Assembly (NCBI GenBank): GCA_965250105.1
Contig: OZ252290.1
Coordinates: forward strand, 2,790,001 to 2,854,000
Direction of reading: 5' to 3'
Source of the DNA: JBCBSK01 sp965250105
GTDB taxonomy: Bacteria; Pseudomonadota; Alphaproteobacteria; Rhizobiales; Tepidamorphaceae
DNA: 64,000 bases
Shown: positions 25,896 through 37,093 of the stretch, piece by piece
Layout: each line of letters opens with the position of its first letter
How positions within the stretch are numbered: the first letter of the stretch is position 1
Made by a program: the position numbers and the translations under genes
The notes under the pieces: generated by a model
The model's database searches: none
Told to the model about the DNA's origin: nothing
Seen by the model: the letters and a program-made list of their open reading frames with translations, nothing else

Positions 25896-26138
25896 TCGAA
25901 CCGGAACCAGCACGCCGGGCTGGCCGGAGACGGCGGCGGGCGAACAAAAATGGTGGAGGTGAGAACTGTGAGTTCGAACCGAAGCAAGACCGCGACCGCG
26001 GTCCGGGCTTTGGCCACCCCGCCGGAGATCATGAGTGAAGCGAATTGGTCGCGAGGCATAAAATGGGTGAGGTGAGAGGAGTATCCTCGAACCGGAACCC
26101 GCGCGTTGGGTTGGTGGGCGGCAACGCGCAAACCAAAA
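25896..26138. repeat. Degenerate copies of a tRNA T-arm/CCA-end motif beside tRNA-Ala
   Basis: The tRNA 3' end on the plus strand reads AAAATGGTGGAG...TCGAACC (26136-26163). Similar AAAATGG(T/G)(G)GAGG...TCGAACC blocks of 34 bases occur at 25947-25980 and 26060-26093. A TCGAACC without the other half occurs at 25896-25902. In the tRNA's own direction the copies read GGTTCGA...CCTC-ACCATTTT and lie downstream of the gene. This is what repeated site-specific integration at a tRNA 3' end, followed by decay, would leave; duplication of the tRNA end is an alternative. Confidence 0.5.
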
Positions 26139-26214
<76 letters not shown>

Positions 26215-26224
26215 ACCGTTGGGA

Positions 26225-26244
26225 CCGGCCGATCTGTCGGCCGG
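26225..26244 (-). promoter_or_regulatory. Hairpin in the tRNA-Ala leader
   Basis: Perfect 8-base arms CCGGCCGA (26225-26232) and TCGGCCGG (26237-26244) with a four-base loop lie 11 bases upstream of the mature tRNA 5' end. It would be in the primary transcript and could guide 5' processing or be incidental. Confidence 0.35.
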
Positions 26245-26280
26245 AAGACCCGTATCGGCTGATCGCCGATGCGGAGGATC

Positions 26281-26309
26281 GATTTAGGCCAAGCCCGACG
26301 GATTGGCAA
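26281..26309 (-). promoter_or_regulatory. Candidate sigma-70-type promoter of tRNA-Ala
   Basis: On the minus strand TTGCCA (26304-26309) and TAAATC (26281-26286) are 17 bases apart, about 66 bases upstream of the tRNA 5' end. Spacing is ideal for a housekeeping promoter; the -10 box is imperfect. Confidence 0.4.
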
Positions 26310-26400
26310 CCGTCTTGGTGGGCTTGCCCGGCGATGGCGCCGGTCCGGCGCTCACCACCTTGTCACCTGGCCTTATCGCCTGGCCTCGTTGTCCACGGCG

Positions 26401-26853
26401 TCAGTTCTCGTCGTCGTCGCCCCGGTCGCCGCCGATGATGTCCGACATGTCGTTATCGTCCGCGTCGTCGTCTTCGAGGAAGGTGTCGTCATCGGTCTCG
26501 CTGTCGTCGTCGACGTCATCGTCATCCTCGACATCGGGAATGTCCTCGTCCGACAGAACGGTCTTGGCGCGGCGCGGGGCGGCGTCTTCCTGATCGGCTT
26601 CCTCGAGGCTCACCTCGTTGCCGTCATCGGCGGCTTCGTCGTCGCTGGTCTCCAGCGCGTCGTCTTCGTCGTCTTCCGGCGCGTCCTTCGGCGGGGCGGC
26701 CTTTTCCGGGCGCGCCTTGGCGCTCACCTCGAAAAAGGACAGCGGATAGGATGTGCCGGTATAGGGCGAGACCACCGGATCCTTGCCGAGGTCGTAGAAT
26801 TTCTTGCCCGTTTCCGGGCATGTGCGTTTGGTGCCGAGTTCAGCCTTGGCCAA
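26401..26853 (-). CDS. TIGR02300-family (FYDLN) protein with acidic tail
   Basis: A 150-residue protein. The first ~45 residues (LGTKRTCPETGKKFYDLGKDPVVSPYTGTSYP) match the FYDLN motif domain that defines the TIGR02300 family, restricted to alphaproteobacteria. The remaining ~100 residues are extremely acidic, with long runs of Asp and Glu. The family function is unknown. Its position divergent from aroA is conserved in Hyphomicrobiales and neighbouring orders, which supports the assignment. A GCGCCGG/CCGGCGC dyad lies downstream (near 26335-26350) as a possible end of transcript. Confidence 0.9.
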   Translation of the reverse strand: MAKAELGTKRTCPETGKKFYDLGKDPVVSPYTGTSYPLSFFEVSAKARPEKAAPPKDAPEDDEDDALETSDDEAADDGNEVSLEEADQEDAAPRRAKTVLSDEDIPDVEDDDDVDDDSETDDDTFLEDDDADDNDMSDIIGGDRGDDDEN

Positions 26854-27026
26854 GTTGCGCCTCCATCATCGCGCCGGCACGGCGAGCGCGGCGGCTGAAA
26901 ATCATCCGGAATGACCGTGGAACCTGGAATGGGCGGGTCCTTTAGACCGCCTGTCTGGCGCTGTCAAAAGCAAATATGGCGCACGGGTTCCGCTCGCCAC
27001 ATGACGACCGTTGTCCCTTGTGTTAG

Positions 27027-29056
<2,030 letters not shown>

Positions 29057-29373
29057 TCGCGATGTCGTCCTGTCCCGCCGGTCGATCGGATTGCCGATCG
29101 GGCCGGTGAGAACGGGAGGACGGGCGTTTCGTTTCCGGACCGGATGTTCCTGACATGCCGTGCAGCGCCGTCCCGACCGGCGGTCATGCGCGCATCCGTC
29201 GCGGGGCACCGGTCGGAAACGGCAGGGCCGGCCGGAACGGTGATCAACCTCTGGCGTCGGGCGCGGGCGATGTCGCGCAAGCCGTCATACAAATGTGAAA
29301 AGCGGGTCCGGACGCCGCCATGGCCTAGTCCCAGGCGACCAATGCAAGACGGCCCGCGAGGAACCTGTTCAAC
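29057..29373. other. rpsA leader region
   Basis: No gene is supported in these 317 bases. A hairpin CCGGTCGATCGG...CCGATCGGGCCGG at about 29078-29106 follows cmk and could attenuate or end its transcript. The rest presumably holds the rpsA promoter and leader, which in other bacteria is subject to feedback by S1, though no specific element is recognised. Confidence 0.45.
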
Positions 29374-31104
29374 GTGTCAGTCTCCGATGTGGAAATGAAT
29401 CCGGCGAAAGAGGATTTCGCCGCCCTTCTCGAAGAAAGCTTCGCCGAGCACGCGCTCGACGAGGGCACCGTGGTCAAGGGCATGGTTGTCGCGATCGAAA
29501 AGGATGTCGCCGTCATCGATGTCGGCGCCAAGACCGAGGGCCGCGTGCCGCTCAAGGAATTCGGGCTTCCCGGCCGTGACAGCGACCTCAAGGTCGGTGA
29601 CGAGGTGGAAGTCTATCTCGAGCGCATCGAGAACGCGCTCGGCGAGGCCGTTCTGTCGCGCGACAAGGCGCGCCGCGAGGAAAGCTGGGAACGGCTCGAA
29701 AAGCAGTTCGACGCCGGCGAGAAGGTCGAAGGCATGATCTTCAACCAGGTCAAGGGCGGCTTCACCGTCGATCTCGACGGGGCCGTGGCCTTCCTGCCGC
29801 GCAGCCAGGTCGACATCCGTCCGGTGCGCGATGTCGGACCGCTGATGCAGACGCCGCTCGAATTCCAGATCCTGAAAATGGATCGCCGGCGCGGCAATAT
29901 CGTCGTCTCCCGCCGCACGGTCCTGGAGGAAAGCCGCGCCGAACAGCGCGCCGATCTCGTCCAGAGCCTGGAGGAGGGCCAGGAGGTCGATGGTGTCGTC
30001 AAGAACATCACCGATTACGGCGCCTTCGTCGATCTCGGCGGCATTGACGGGCTTCTGCACGTCACCGACATCGCCTGGCGGCGGATCAATCATCCCTCCG
30101 ACGTGCTGCAGGTCGGCCAGACGGTGCGGGTCAGGATCATCAAGGTCAATCCGGAAACCCAGCGCATCTCGCTCGGCATGAAGCAGCTCGAAGCCGATCC
30201 GTGGGACGGCATCGAGGCGAAGTATCCGCTCAACATCAAGATCACCGGCCGGGTGACGAACATCACCGATTACGGTGCCTTCGTCGAACTCGAACCGGGC
30301 GTCGAGGGCCTGATCCACGTCTCCGAGATGAGCTGGACCAAGAAGAACGTCCATCCCGGCAAGATCGTCTCGACGAGCCAGGAAGTCGAGGTCATGGTGC
30401 TCGAAGTGGATCCGGTCAAGCGCCGCATCTCGCTCGGCCTCAAGCAGTGCCTCGACAATCCCTACGAGACCTTCCTGTCCGAGCATCCGGTCGGCGCGAC
30501 GGTCGAGGGCGAGGTCCGCAACAAGACCGAGTTCGGCCTGTTCATCGGCCTGCCCGGCGATGTCGACGGCATGGTCCACCTGTCGGATCTCGACTGGAAC
30601 CGGTCCGGCGAGGAAGCCATCGAGGACTATAATCGCGGTGACGTGGTCCAGGCCAAGGTGCTGGGCGTCGACGTGTCCGAGGAAGGCGGCCGCATCTCGC
30701 TCGGCATCAAGCAGCTCTCCGGCGATCCGCTGGAAAGCGCCGGCGACGACATCCGCAAGGGCGCCGTCGTCACCTGCGAGATCCTCGACGTCAAGGAAGG
30801 TGGCCTCGATGTCCGCATCGCCGACAGCGATCTGACGGCCTTCATCCGCCGCGCCGATCTGGCCCGCGACCGTTCCGAGCAACGCCCCGAGCGCTTCGCC
30901 CCGGGCGAGCGCGTCGATGCGCGGGTGACCCAGCTCGACAAGAAGACCCGCAAGGTCTCGGTGTCGATCAAGGCGCTCGAAATCGCCGAGGAGAAGGAAG
31001 CCGTCGCGCAATACGGATCGACCGATTCCGGTGCCTCGCTCGGCGACATTCTCGGCGCCGCGCTGAACAAGGCGCAGGACGACAGCGACAAGGACGCCAA
31101 GTAA
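29374..31104 (+). CDS. rpsA: 30S ribosomal protein S1
   Basis: A 576-residue RNA-binding ribosomal protein with six S1 (OB-fold) domains. Clear examples are GTVVKGMVVAIEKDVAVIDVGAKTEGRVPL (domain 1, ~30-90), GQEVDGVVKNITDYGAFVDLGGIDGLLHVTDIAWRR (domain 3, ~205) and ITGRVTNITDYGAFVELEPGVEGLIHVSEMSW (domain 4, ~290). It recruits mRNAs with weak ribosome sites to the 30S subunit. The GTG at 29374 has GAGGAA upstream; an ATG seven codons later is the alternative. A strong hairpin follows the stop. Confidence 0.97.
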   Translation: MSVSDVEMNPAKEDFAALLEESFAEHALDEGTVVKGMVVAIEKDVAVIDVGAKTEGRVPLKEFGLPGRDSDLKVGDEVEVYLERIENALGEAVLSRDKARREESWERLEKQFDAGEKVEGMIFNQVKGGFTVDLDGAVAFLPRSQVDIRPVRDVGPLMQTPLEFQILKMDRRRGNIVVSRRTVLEESRAEQRADLVQSLEEGQEVDGVVKNITDYGAFVDLGGIDGLLHVTDIAWRRINHPSDVLQVGQTVRVRIIKVNPETQRISLGMKQLEADPWDGIEAKYPLNIKITGRVTNITDYGAFVELEPGVEGLIHVSEMSWTKKNVHPGKIVSTSQEVEVMVLEVDPVKRRISLGLKQCLDNPYETFLSEHPVGATVEGEVRNKTEFGLFIGLPGDVDGMVHLSDLDWNRSGEEAIEDYNRGDVVQAKVLGVDVSEEGGRISLGIKQLSGDPLESAGDDIRKGAVVTCEILDVKEGGLDVRIADSDLTAFIRRADLARDRSEQRPERFAPGERVDARVTQLDKKTRKVSVSIKALEIAEEKEAVAQYGSTDSGASLGDILGAALNKAQDDSDKDAK

Positions 31105-31137
31105 GGCGCGCTTGCCTCCCTACGCAATCGCACTTAG

Positions 31138-31166
31138 CGGGCCCGGCGCCATTGGTGCCGGGCCCG
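31138..31166 (+). terminator. Hairpin after rpsA
   Basis: Arms CGGGCCCGGCGCC (31138-31150) and GGTGCCGGGCCCG (31154-31166) pair along 13 bases with one G.T wobble and a three-base loop, 34 bases after the rpsA stop. A T-rich stretch (TGTCGTGTT) follows but not a pure T-run. Confidence 0.7.
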
Positions 31167-31253
31167 TGTCGTGTTAGGAGTTCGCGGCTCTGCGCGATCG
31201 CTCCGGAAGGGCGTCCCGCAGCCCCGTATCGCACATGACCGGAGATCTCTGAC

Positions 31254-32189
31254 GTGTCCCTCGATGCCGACCAGATCGTCGACCGCCGCCGTCTGTCCCG
31301 CCGGCTGACCGTGTGGCGGGTCATCGCCTTCGTCTTCGCGCTGATCGCCATCGTCGCCGTGATCGGCACCTTCACCGGCGACCTGCGCGACCGGACCCAG
31401 CCGCATATCGCGCGGGTGACCGTCGAGGGCGCGATCTTCGAAAACACCAAGCGCGACGCGATGCTCGAACGCCTCGCCGGCAGCCGGTCGGCGCGCGGCG
31501 TCATGGTCGTGATCGACAGTCCCGGCGGCACCACGACCGGCGGCGAAGCGCTGTATGACCAGTTGCGCCGGATCGCCGAGGACCGTCCCGTCGTCGCCGT
31601 CATCCGCACGGTCGGCGCGTCCGCCGCCTATGCCACGGCCATCGCCGCCGATCACGTGGTGGCGCGCGAAACCTCGATCACCGGCTCGATCGGCGTCTAT
31701 TTCCAATGGGCCAATGTCGAGCAATTGTTCGACACGATCGGCATCGAGATGGACACGATCAAGAGTGATCCCCTGAAGGCCGAGCCGTCGCCGTTCTCGC
31801 CGACGACGCCGCAGGAACGCGCGGTGATCCAGTCCCTCATCGACGACAGCTATGCCTGGTTCCTGCGGATCTTCGCCGAACGCCGCGATTTCGACGACCA
31901 GACGGCGCGCGACCTGGCGGATGGCCGCATCTATTCCGGCCGCGCCGCCCTCGACAATGGAATGATCGACGCCATCGGTGGCGAGCGCGAGGCGCGCCAG
32001 TGGCTGGCCGACGAACATGGCCTGTCCATGCAGCTCGACATTGTCGATTGGACGCCGGAGGGGCCGTTGTCCGATTTCGACTTCACATCGGCCCTGTGGC
32101 GGATGACGGGGCTCGACCGGGTCTTTCCGCAAAGCCGCGTGCTTGACGGCCTGATCTCGGTCTGGCACCCTCAACTCCTTGAGGATTAA
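31254..32189 (+). CDS. sppA: Signal peptide peptidase SppA, single-domain
   Basis: A 311-residue inner-membrane serine protease that degrades signal peptides left after export. One N-terminal anchor ([21 protein letters not shown], ~20-40) is followed by the S49 protease domain: [50 protein letters not shown] with the nucleophile Ser in this segment, and [12 protein letters not shown] with a nearby Lys. Length is that of the short SppA type rather than the double-length E. coli enzyme. The start is GTG at 31254. It stands between rpsA and ihfB, a conserved alphaproteobacterial order. Confidence 0.93.
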   Translation: MSLDADQIVDRRRLSRRLTVWRVIAFVFALIAIVAVIGTFTGDLRDRTQPHIARVTVEGAIFENTKRDAMLERLAGSRSARGVMVVIDSPGGTTTGGEALYDQLRRIAEDRPVVAVIRTVGASAAYATAIAADHVVARETSITGSIGVYFQWANVEQLFDTIGIEMDTIKSDPLKAEPSPFSPTTPQERAVIQSLIDDSYAWFLRIFAERRDFDDQTARDLADGRIYSGRAALDNGMIDAIGGEREARQWLADEHGLSMQLDIVDWTPEGPLSDFDFTSALWRMTGLDRVFPQSRVLDGLISVWHPQLLED

Positions 32190-32296
32190 GGGGTCTTTGC
32201 CTGCGACGCGGCGCTGCGAGGGGGTATGCGCCGACGTTTCCTTCCGTCGCCCGCCGGGGCGGCGCAACGCGGATCATGACCGGAGCGGGGCGGCAT

Positions 32297-32596
32297 ATGA
32301 TCAAATCCGAGCTGATCCAGAGGCTTGCGGCGGAAAATCCGCATCTCTACCAGCGTGACATCGAACTGATCGTCAACACGATCCTGGACGAGATCATCGA
32401 TGCCATGGCGCGCGGCGACCGGGTCGAATTGCGCGGTTTCGGCGCGTTTTCGGTGCGCAACCGCCCGTCGCGCGTCGGGCGCAATCCGCGTACCGGTGAA
32501 AAGGTCGAGGTGGCGGAAAAGCACGTGCCGTTCTTCAAGACCGGCAAGGAAATGCGCGAGCGCCTCAATGGCGGCGTGGATGGGGATGACGACTAG
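32297..32596 (+). CDS. ihfB: Integration host factor, beta subunit
   Basis: A 99-residue DNA-bending protein of the HU/IHF family. It begins [23 protein letters not shown] and contains the signature [30 protein letters not shown], whose arm carries the DNA-intercalating proline (NPRTG). It pairs with IhfA (not in this window). The ATG at 32297 gives the family N terminus; an upstream ATG at 32276 adds seven unrelated residues. A hairpin-forming dispersed repeat begins right at its stop codon. Confidence 0.96.
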   Translation: MIKSELIQRLAAENPHLYQRDIELIVNTILDEIIDAMARGDRVELRGFGAFSVRNRPSRVGRNPRTGEKVEVAEKHVPFFKTGKEMRERLNGGVDGDDD

Positions 32597-32660
32597 AGCA
32601 ATTCCAGCGAAAATGGGAACCGGTTTCGCGTCTGGAATTGCGTAATATCAATGGGTTAGG
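32594..32660. repeat. Dispersed intergenic hairpin repeat, copy 1
   Basis: Arms GCAATTCCAG (32598-32607) and CTGGAATTGC (32632-32641) are perfectly complementary and enclose further pairing (CGAAA/TTTCG) around GGGAACCGG. The sequence resembles an intergenic repeat found in many copies in Hyphomicrobiales genomes, and a related copy occurs at 41484-41545. It may also end the ihfB transcript. Confidence 0.65.
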
Positions 32661-32908
32661 GCGCTTCGCTGGGCCGGCGCTCGCCGGAGGCGCGCTAGGT
32701 CACGGTCAGGACGGTGCGCGTGATCAGGGTCGGCCATTCCCCGTGCCGTCGAACCGGGCTAGCATGACGCGATCCCTGATCCCGGGATCGGTGCCCCCGA
32801 GGTCTGGTCCTGAACGGCCTGAACGGGATGACATACTTCTCCGGGCCGCTTTGCGCGGCTCGATCTTGGGGGGCTCGACCTGGGCCGGGGGCATGAAAGG
32901 ATGCCGCG
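32661..32908. other. Intergenic region between ihfB and lapA
   Basis: With the preceding repeat this makes a 312-base gap. No gene is supported. It includes CG-rich dyads such as CTGATCCCGGGATCGG-like sequence near 32775-32790 but no convincing promoter or terminator. Confidence 0.4.
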
Positions 32909-33268
32909 ATGATCGCGAAAATCGTCAAGCTCATCATCGTCCTGCCGCTGGCCATCCTGCTGATCGCCTTTGTCGTCGCCAACCGTCATGAAGTGGTGAT
33001 CAGCTTCGACCCGATCGACACCGCGAACCCCGCTTTCGCCATCGGCCTGCCGCTCTTCGTGCTCGTGTTCACGGCGGTCGCGATCGGTGTCGTGCTTGGC
33101 TGGGTGGCCGCCTGGTGGACCGCCGGCAAGGCCCGGCGCGATGCCCGCAAGAACGCGGCCGAAGCGCAGCGCTGGAAAGCGGAGGCCGAGAAGCTGACGC
33201 CGCAACAGCCGGCCGATCGCGCCAACGCCCTCGCGCTGCGCTTGCCGAAGCCGCCGCAGGCCGCCTGA
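32909..33268 (+). CDS. LapA-family (DUF1049) membrane protein
   Basis: A 119-residue protein with two membrane helices (LIIVLPLAILLIAFVVANRHEVVISFDP at ~8-30 and FVLVFTAVAIGVVLGWVAAWW at ~52-72) and a charged helical C-terminal tail (ARRDARKNAAEAQRWKAEAEKL) likely to be a coiled coil. The VANRHEVVISFDP segment is the family hallmark. In E. coli the LapA/LapB pair affects LPS assembly, but there is no LapB next to this gene. The context downstream of ihfB is the same as in many proteobacteria. Confidence 0.85.
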   Translation: MIAKIVKLIIVLPLAILLIAFVVANRHEVVISFDPIDTANPAFAIGLPLFVLVFTAVAIGVVLGWVAAWWTAGKARRDARKNAAEAQRWKAEAEKLTPQQPADRANALALRLPKPPQAA

Positions 33269-33290
33269 CCGCACGGTAACGCCGCTTTTC

Positions 33291-34259
33291 ATGCGCATCA
33301 TTCCCGCCGGCGAGATCGAGCAGGCGACCGACCCGCGCGCGCTGGTCGAGGCGCTGCGCACCGCCTGCCGGGCCGACTGGGTGGCGCCCGGACCCGAACC
33401 CCATGACATCGCGCGCCCCGACCGGTCGCCGATCCGGCTTGAGCTCGCGCCGGGCTGGACCGATTTCGCGGCCCAGGGGCACGCCGAGCGCGGCTATGTC
33501 GGCCTCGGCCTGACCACCGGAACGCCGGCGGACAATGACACGGGGTCCGTATCGGGGCTCTATCTGGTCTATTCCGGTCTCACCGGCGAGCCGCTGGCGC
33601 TTCTCGACGGGCGCACGCTGGCGGCCCTGCGGGTCGCGGCGTCCTCGGCGCTGGCCGCGACCTATCTCGCCCGCTCGGATGCCGCCCGCCTGCTGATGGT
33701 CGGGGCGGGCCGGCTCGCGCCCTATCTGATCCGGGCGCATCGGGCGGTGCGGCCGATCCGCGAGGTGCTGATCTGGAACCGCACGCCGAAGACGGCCGAG
33801 CGCCTGGCGCGCAAGCTGTCCACGGCCGACCGTCCCGTCGCCGCGACGACGGATCTCGAAGCCGCGGTGCGCGGCGCCGACATCGTCTGCTGCGCCACGC
33901 GCGCCGCGACACCGTTGATCGACGGGCGCTGGCTGCCCGCCGGCGTGCATCTCGATCTCGTCGGCGGGCAAGGCGATGGCCTGGAGGCCGATCAGCGGGC
34001 GGTGCGCCTGTGCCGGGTCTATCTCGATGCCGGACCGCGCCATCGTGCGCGCGCCGAACGCGCCCGCTCGGCGGAGGCCTCCGGAGGGCTGGGGGTCGTC
34101 CGGGGGTTGCCGCCCGAGGCGGTCGAAGGCGATCTCGTCGACCTGACCCGCGGCGATCAGGGCGGCCGCCGCCGCTATGACGACCGCACTCTTTTCGTGT
34201 CGGCCGGCAGCGCCGCCCAGGATCTCGCCGCGGCGGTGCATATCTTGCTGCGGCTGTGA
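33291..34259 (+). CDS. Ornithine cyclodeaminase/mu-crystallin-family protein
   Basis: A 322-residue NAD(P)-binding protein. It carries the family segments VSGLYLVYSGLTGEPLALLDGRTLAALRVAASSALAATYLAR (substrate side) and LLMVGAGRLAPYLIRAHRAVRPIREVLIWNR (Rossmann fold, ~138-165). Members include ornithine cyclodeaminase, alanine dehydrogenase, and delta-1-pyrroline/piperideine-2-carboxylate reductases; sequence alone does not separate these. The glycine-rich motif reads VGAGRLA rather than the usual GTGxQA. It starts 22 bases after the lapA-like gene and may share its transcript. Confidence 0.85.
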   Translation: MRIIPAGEIEQATDPRALVEALRTACRADWVAPGPEPHDIARPDRSPIRLELAPGWTDFAAQGHAERGYVGLGLTTGTPADNDTGSVSGLYLVYSGLTGEPLALLDGRTLAALRVAASSALAATYLARSDAARLLMVGAGRLAPYLIRAHRAVRPIREVLIWNRTPKTAERLARKLSTADRPVAATTDLEAAVRGADIVCCATRAATPLIDGRWLPAGVHLDLVGGQGDGLEADQRAVRLCRVYLDAGPRHRARAERARSAEASGGLGVVRGLPPEAVEGDLVDLTRGDQGGRRRYDDRTLFVSAGSAAQDLAAAVHILLRL

Positions 34260-34449
34260 CGGGCGGTGGCGGCGGGGTCGGCATCCCTACTGTGGCCGTC
34301 CCGCCACAGTGCGTTGCGTCATGACAACAGCCATGCCAGCGTGACACAAAGCTGCTATGATTGACGCGTAACGAACCGCTTCCTTCAAGAGATATCCGTT
34401 TTCGCGACGCCGATTCGCCCGGCGTCGTCCGTGCTGCTTGGACAGACCC

Positions 34450-36294
34450 ATGTTTCGCTTTTTCGAAGGCCTGATCGATCCCTATCCGGAAGAGTTGTCC
34501 GACCGCGCGCCGGACGGCTTCGTCGCGTTCTGCTGGCACTACACCAAGGATATCTGGCCCTGGATCGCCCTGATGGCCGGTCTCGCGGCGATGATCGGCA
34601 TGGGCCAGGCGGTCATGTTCGCGTTCCTCGGCAGCCTCGTGGACTGGCTCGCGACGCAGCAGCGCGAGACCTTCCTCGCCGATCACGGCTGGAACCTCAC
34701 GCTGATGGCGCTGTTCGTTCTGGTCGTGCTGCCGGTATTCGGGACGCTGCAAACGCTGATCATGCATCAGACCCTGGCCGGCAACTATCCGATGATCGTG
34801 CGCTGGCAGGCGCATCGCTACCTGCTTGGGCAGAGCGCTTCCTTCTTCGCCGACGAATTCGCCGGTCGCGTCGCGACCAAGGTGATGCAGACAGCGCTCG
34901 CCGTGCGCGAAACGGTGATGAAGCTGTTCGATATTCTGGTCTTCACGGCCAGCTTCTTCATCGGCGTGCTGGTCGTCACGGCGGCCGCCGACTGGCGGCT
35001 GATGGCGCCGCTGGCGATCTGGGCCGTCGCCTATGGAACGTTGCTCCGGATCATGGTGCCGCGACTGGCCAGGATATCGAGCCTGCAGGCCGATGCGCGG
35101 TCGACGATGACCGGGCGCGTGGTCGACAGCTACACCAATATTTCCATCGTGAAGCTGTTCAGTCATGCCCGTCGCGAGCAGTCTTACGCGCGCGACGCGA
35201 TGCAGGAGTTCATGGGCACCGTGCATCACCAGATGCGGCTGGTGACCGTGCTCAACGTGCTGATCGACATTCTCAACGTGTTGCTTCTGTTCTCGGTGTC
35301 GGCGATGGCGATCTGGCTATGGCTGAACGATGCCATCACGCTGGGCGCCATCGCGGTCGCCATTGGCCTCGTGCTGCGGCTCGAAGGGTTCTCCTACTGG
35401 ATCATGTGGGAGGTCGCGGCCCTGTTCGAGAACATCGGTGTCGTGATCGACGGCAAGACCATGCTGTCCAAGAAGCGCGACGTTCAGGACAAGCCGGACG
35501 CCACCGAACTGACCGTCAGCGAGGGCAGGATCGCGTTCGAGAACATCCGCTTCCATTATGGCAAGGAAGGCGGGGTTATCGACGATCTGACGCTCGAGGT
35601 CGCGCCCGGCGAGAAGCTCGGCCTCGTCGGCCGATCGGGCGCGGGTAAGACGACGCTGATGAACCTGCTGCTCCGGCTGCACGATCTCGAAGGCGGCCGG
35701 ATCCTGATCGACGGGCAGGACATCACCGGGGTCAGCCAGGAATCGCTGCGCGCCCAGATCGGCGTCGTCACCCAGGACACCGCCCTTCTGCATCGCAGCG
35801 TGCGCGAGAACATCGTCTATGGCCGGCCCGACGCGACCGATGAGGACGTGCGCAAAGCCGTCGAGCGCGCCCGCGCCGACGCCTTCATCGACGATCTCGT
35901 CGACGGCGAGGGCCGCACCGGCCTCGACGCCCATGTCGGCGAGCGCGGCGTCAAGCTGTCGGGCGGCCAGCGTCAGCGGATCGCCATCGCGCGCGTCTTC
36001 CTCAAGGACGCGCCGATCCTGGTGCTCGACGAAGCGACGAGCGCGCTCGATTCCGAGGTCGAGGCGGCGATCCAGGAATCGCTCTACGACCTGATGCAGG
36101 GCAAGACCGTGATCGCCATCGCGCATCGGCTGTCGACGATCGCCGCCCTCGACCGGCTGATCGTCATGGAGCGTGGCGAGATCATCGAGGACGGCAACCA
36201 CGAGGCGCTGATCGCCAAGGACGGGCTTTATGCCAGGCTGTGGCAGCGCCAGTCCGGCGGCTTCATCGACGCGGTGGCGCAGGCGGCCGAATGA
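34450..36294 (+). CDS. ABC exporter, fused permease and ATP-binding domains
   Basis: A 614-residue half-transporter. Residues ~25-330 form a six-helix type IV membrane domain. Residues ~355-600 form the nucleotide-binding domain with Walker A GRSGAGKTT, Q-loop in VTQDTALLHRSV, signature LSGGQRQRIAIARVFLKDAPILVLDEATSALD (Walker B included), and the H-loop AHRLSTIAAL. It should work as a homodimer exporting a lipid, drug or metal conjugate; the substrate is unknown. The ATG at 34450 (MFRFFEGLIDPYP) is taken as the start rather than a TTG four codons earlier. It precedes trpF by 58 bases. Confidence 0.95.
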   Translation: MFRFFEGLIDPYPEELSDRAPDGFVAFCWHYTKDIWPWIALMAGLAAMIGMGQAVMFAFLGSLVDWLATQQRETFLADHGWNLTLMALFVLVVLPVFGTLQTLIMHQTLAGNYPMIVRWQAHRYLLGQSASFFADEFAGRVATKVMQTALAVRETVMKLFDILVFTASFFIGVLVVTAAADWRLMAPLAIWAVAYGTLLRIMVPRLARISSLQADARSTMTGRVVDSYTNISIVKLFSHARREQSYARDAMQEFMGTVHHQMRLVTVLNVLIDILNVLLLFSVSAMAIWLWLNDAITLGAIAVAIGLVLRLEGFSYWIMWEVAALFENIGVVIDGKTMLSKKRDVQDKPDATELTVSEGRIAFENIRFHYGKEGGVIDDLTLEVAPGEKLGLVGRSGAGKTTLMNLLLRLHDLEGGRILIDGQDITGVSQESLRAQIGVVTQDTALLHRSVRENIVYGRPDATDEDVRKAVERARADAFIDDLVDGEGRTGLDAHVGERGVKLSGGQRQRIAIARVFLKDAPILVLDEATSALDSEVEAAIQESLYDLMQGKTVIAIAHRLSTIAALDRLIVMERGEIIEDGNHEALIAKDGLYARLWQRQSGGFIDAVAQAAE

Positions 36295-36352
36295 CGCGCG
36301 GGCTTGCGCGCCGACAGCACTTGCGCTTCTCTCGGGTCGAAAGCGAGGCGCC

Positions 36353-37093
36353 ATGACGCTGTGGGTCAAGATCTGCGGGCTGATGACGGAAGAGGCGGTC
36401 GACGCGGCCGTCTCGGCCGGCGCCGATGCGATCGGTCTCGTCCATTTCCCGCCGTCGCCGCGCCATCTCGACCTGCCGCGCCTGCGCGAGCTTGCCGATC
36501 ATGCGCGCGGCCGTGCCGAGATCGTCGTGCTCACCGTCGACGCCGACAACGGCACCGTCCTGGCCTTGCACGAATACGCCCGTCCCGACTGTCTTCAGTT
36601 GCATGGCCGCGAGGATGGCCAGCGCATGGCCTTCCTGTCGGATCTCACCGGCCTGCCGCTGATGAAGGCGGTCGGCATCGGCGGAGCGGCGGATCTCGAC
36701 GCGATCGACCCGGCGGCCGCCCATGCCGATCGGGTCCTGCTCGACGCCAAGCCGCCGCGCGGCGCCACCCGCCCCGGCGGCAATGGTCTGGCCTTCGACT
36801 GGCGGCTCCTCGAAGCGCTTGACGCCGCAAAGCCGATCGTGCTTTCGGGAGGGCTCACACCGGCGAATGTCCGGGACGCGGTCGCGCTGGTCCGGCCCTT
36901 CGGGGTCGATGTGTCCTCGGGCGTCGAACGGGCGCCCGGCGACAAGGATCCCGACCTGATCGCGGCCTTCGTACGCGCCGCGCGTTCCGTCGCGGATGCC
37001 CATGCCGCGCCCGGGACCATGGCCGCCGATATCGGACATGACACCGTCGCGCCGCCCGCCGGGCCGGCGCCCGTTTCAGGAGATGCTTTGTGA
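36353..37093 (+). CDS. trpF: Phosphoribosylanthranilate isomerase
   Basis: A 246-residue TIM-barrel enzyme, the third specific step of tryptophan synthesis. It opens [36 protein letters not shown] with the catalytic Cys in KICG, has CLQLHG, an LLDAKPP strand with the catalytic Asp, GGNGLAFDW, and [14 protein letters not shown] and [18 protein letters not shown] at the phosphate site. The C terminus is ~30 residues longer than usual, with a Pro/Ala-rich tail. The ATG at 36353 is at the natural domain start. The stop overlaps the GTG start of trpB (GTGA), so they are translationally coupled. Confidence 0.96.
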   Translation: MTLWVKICGLMTEEAVDAAVSAGADAIGLVHFPPSPRHLDLPRLRELADHARGRAEIVVLTVDADNGTVLALHEYARPDCLQLHGREDGQRMAFLSDLTGLPLMKAVGIGGAADLDAIDPAAAHADRVLLDAKPPRGATRPGGNGLAFDWRLLEALDAAKPIVLSGGLTPANVRDAVALVRPFGVDVSSGVERAPGDKDPDLIAAFVRAARSVADAHAAPGTMAADIGHDTVAPPAGPAPVSGDAL

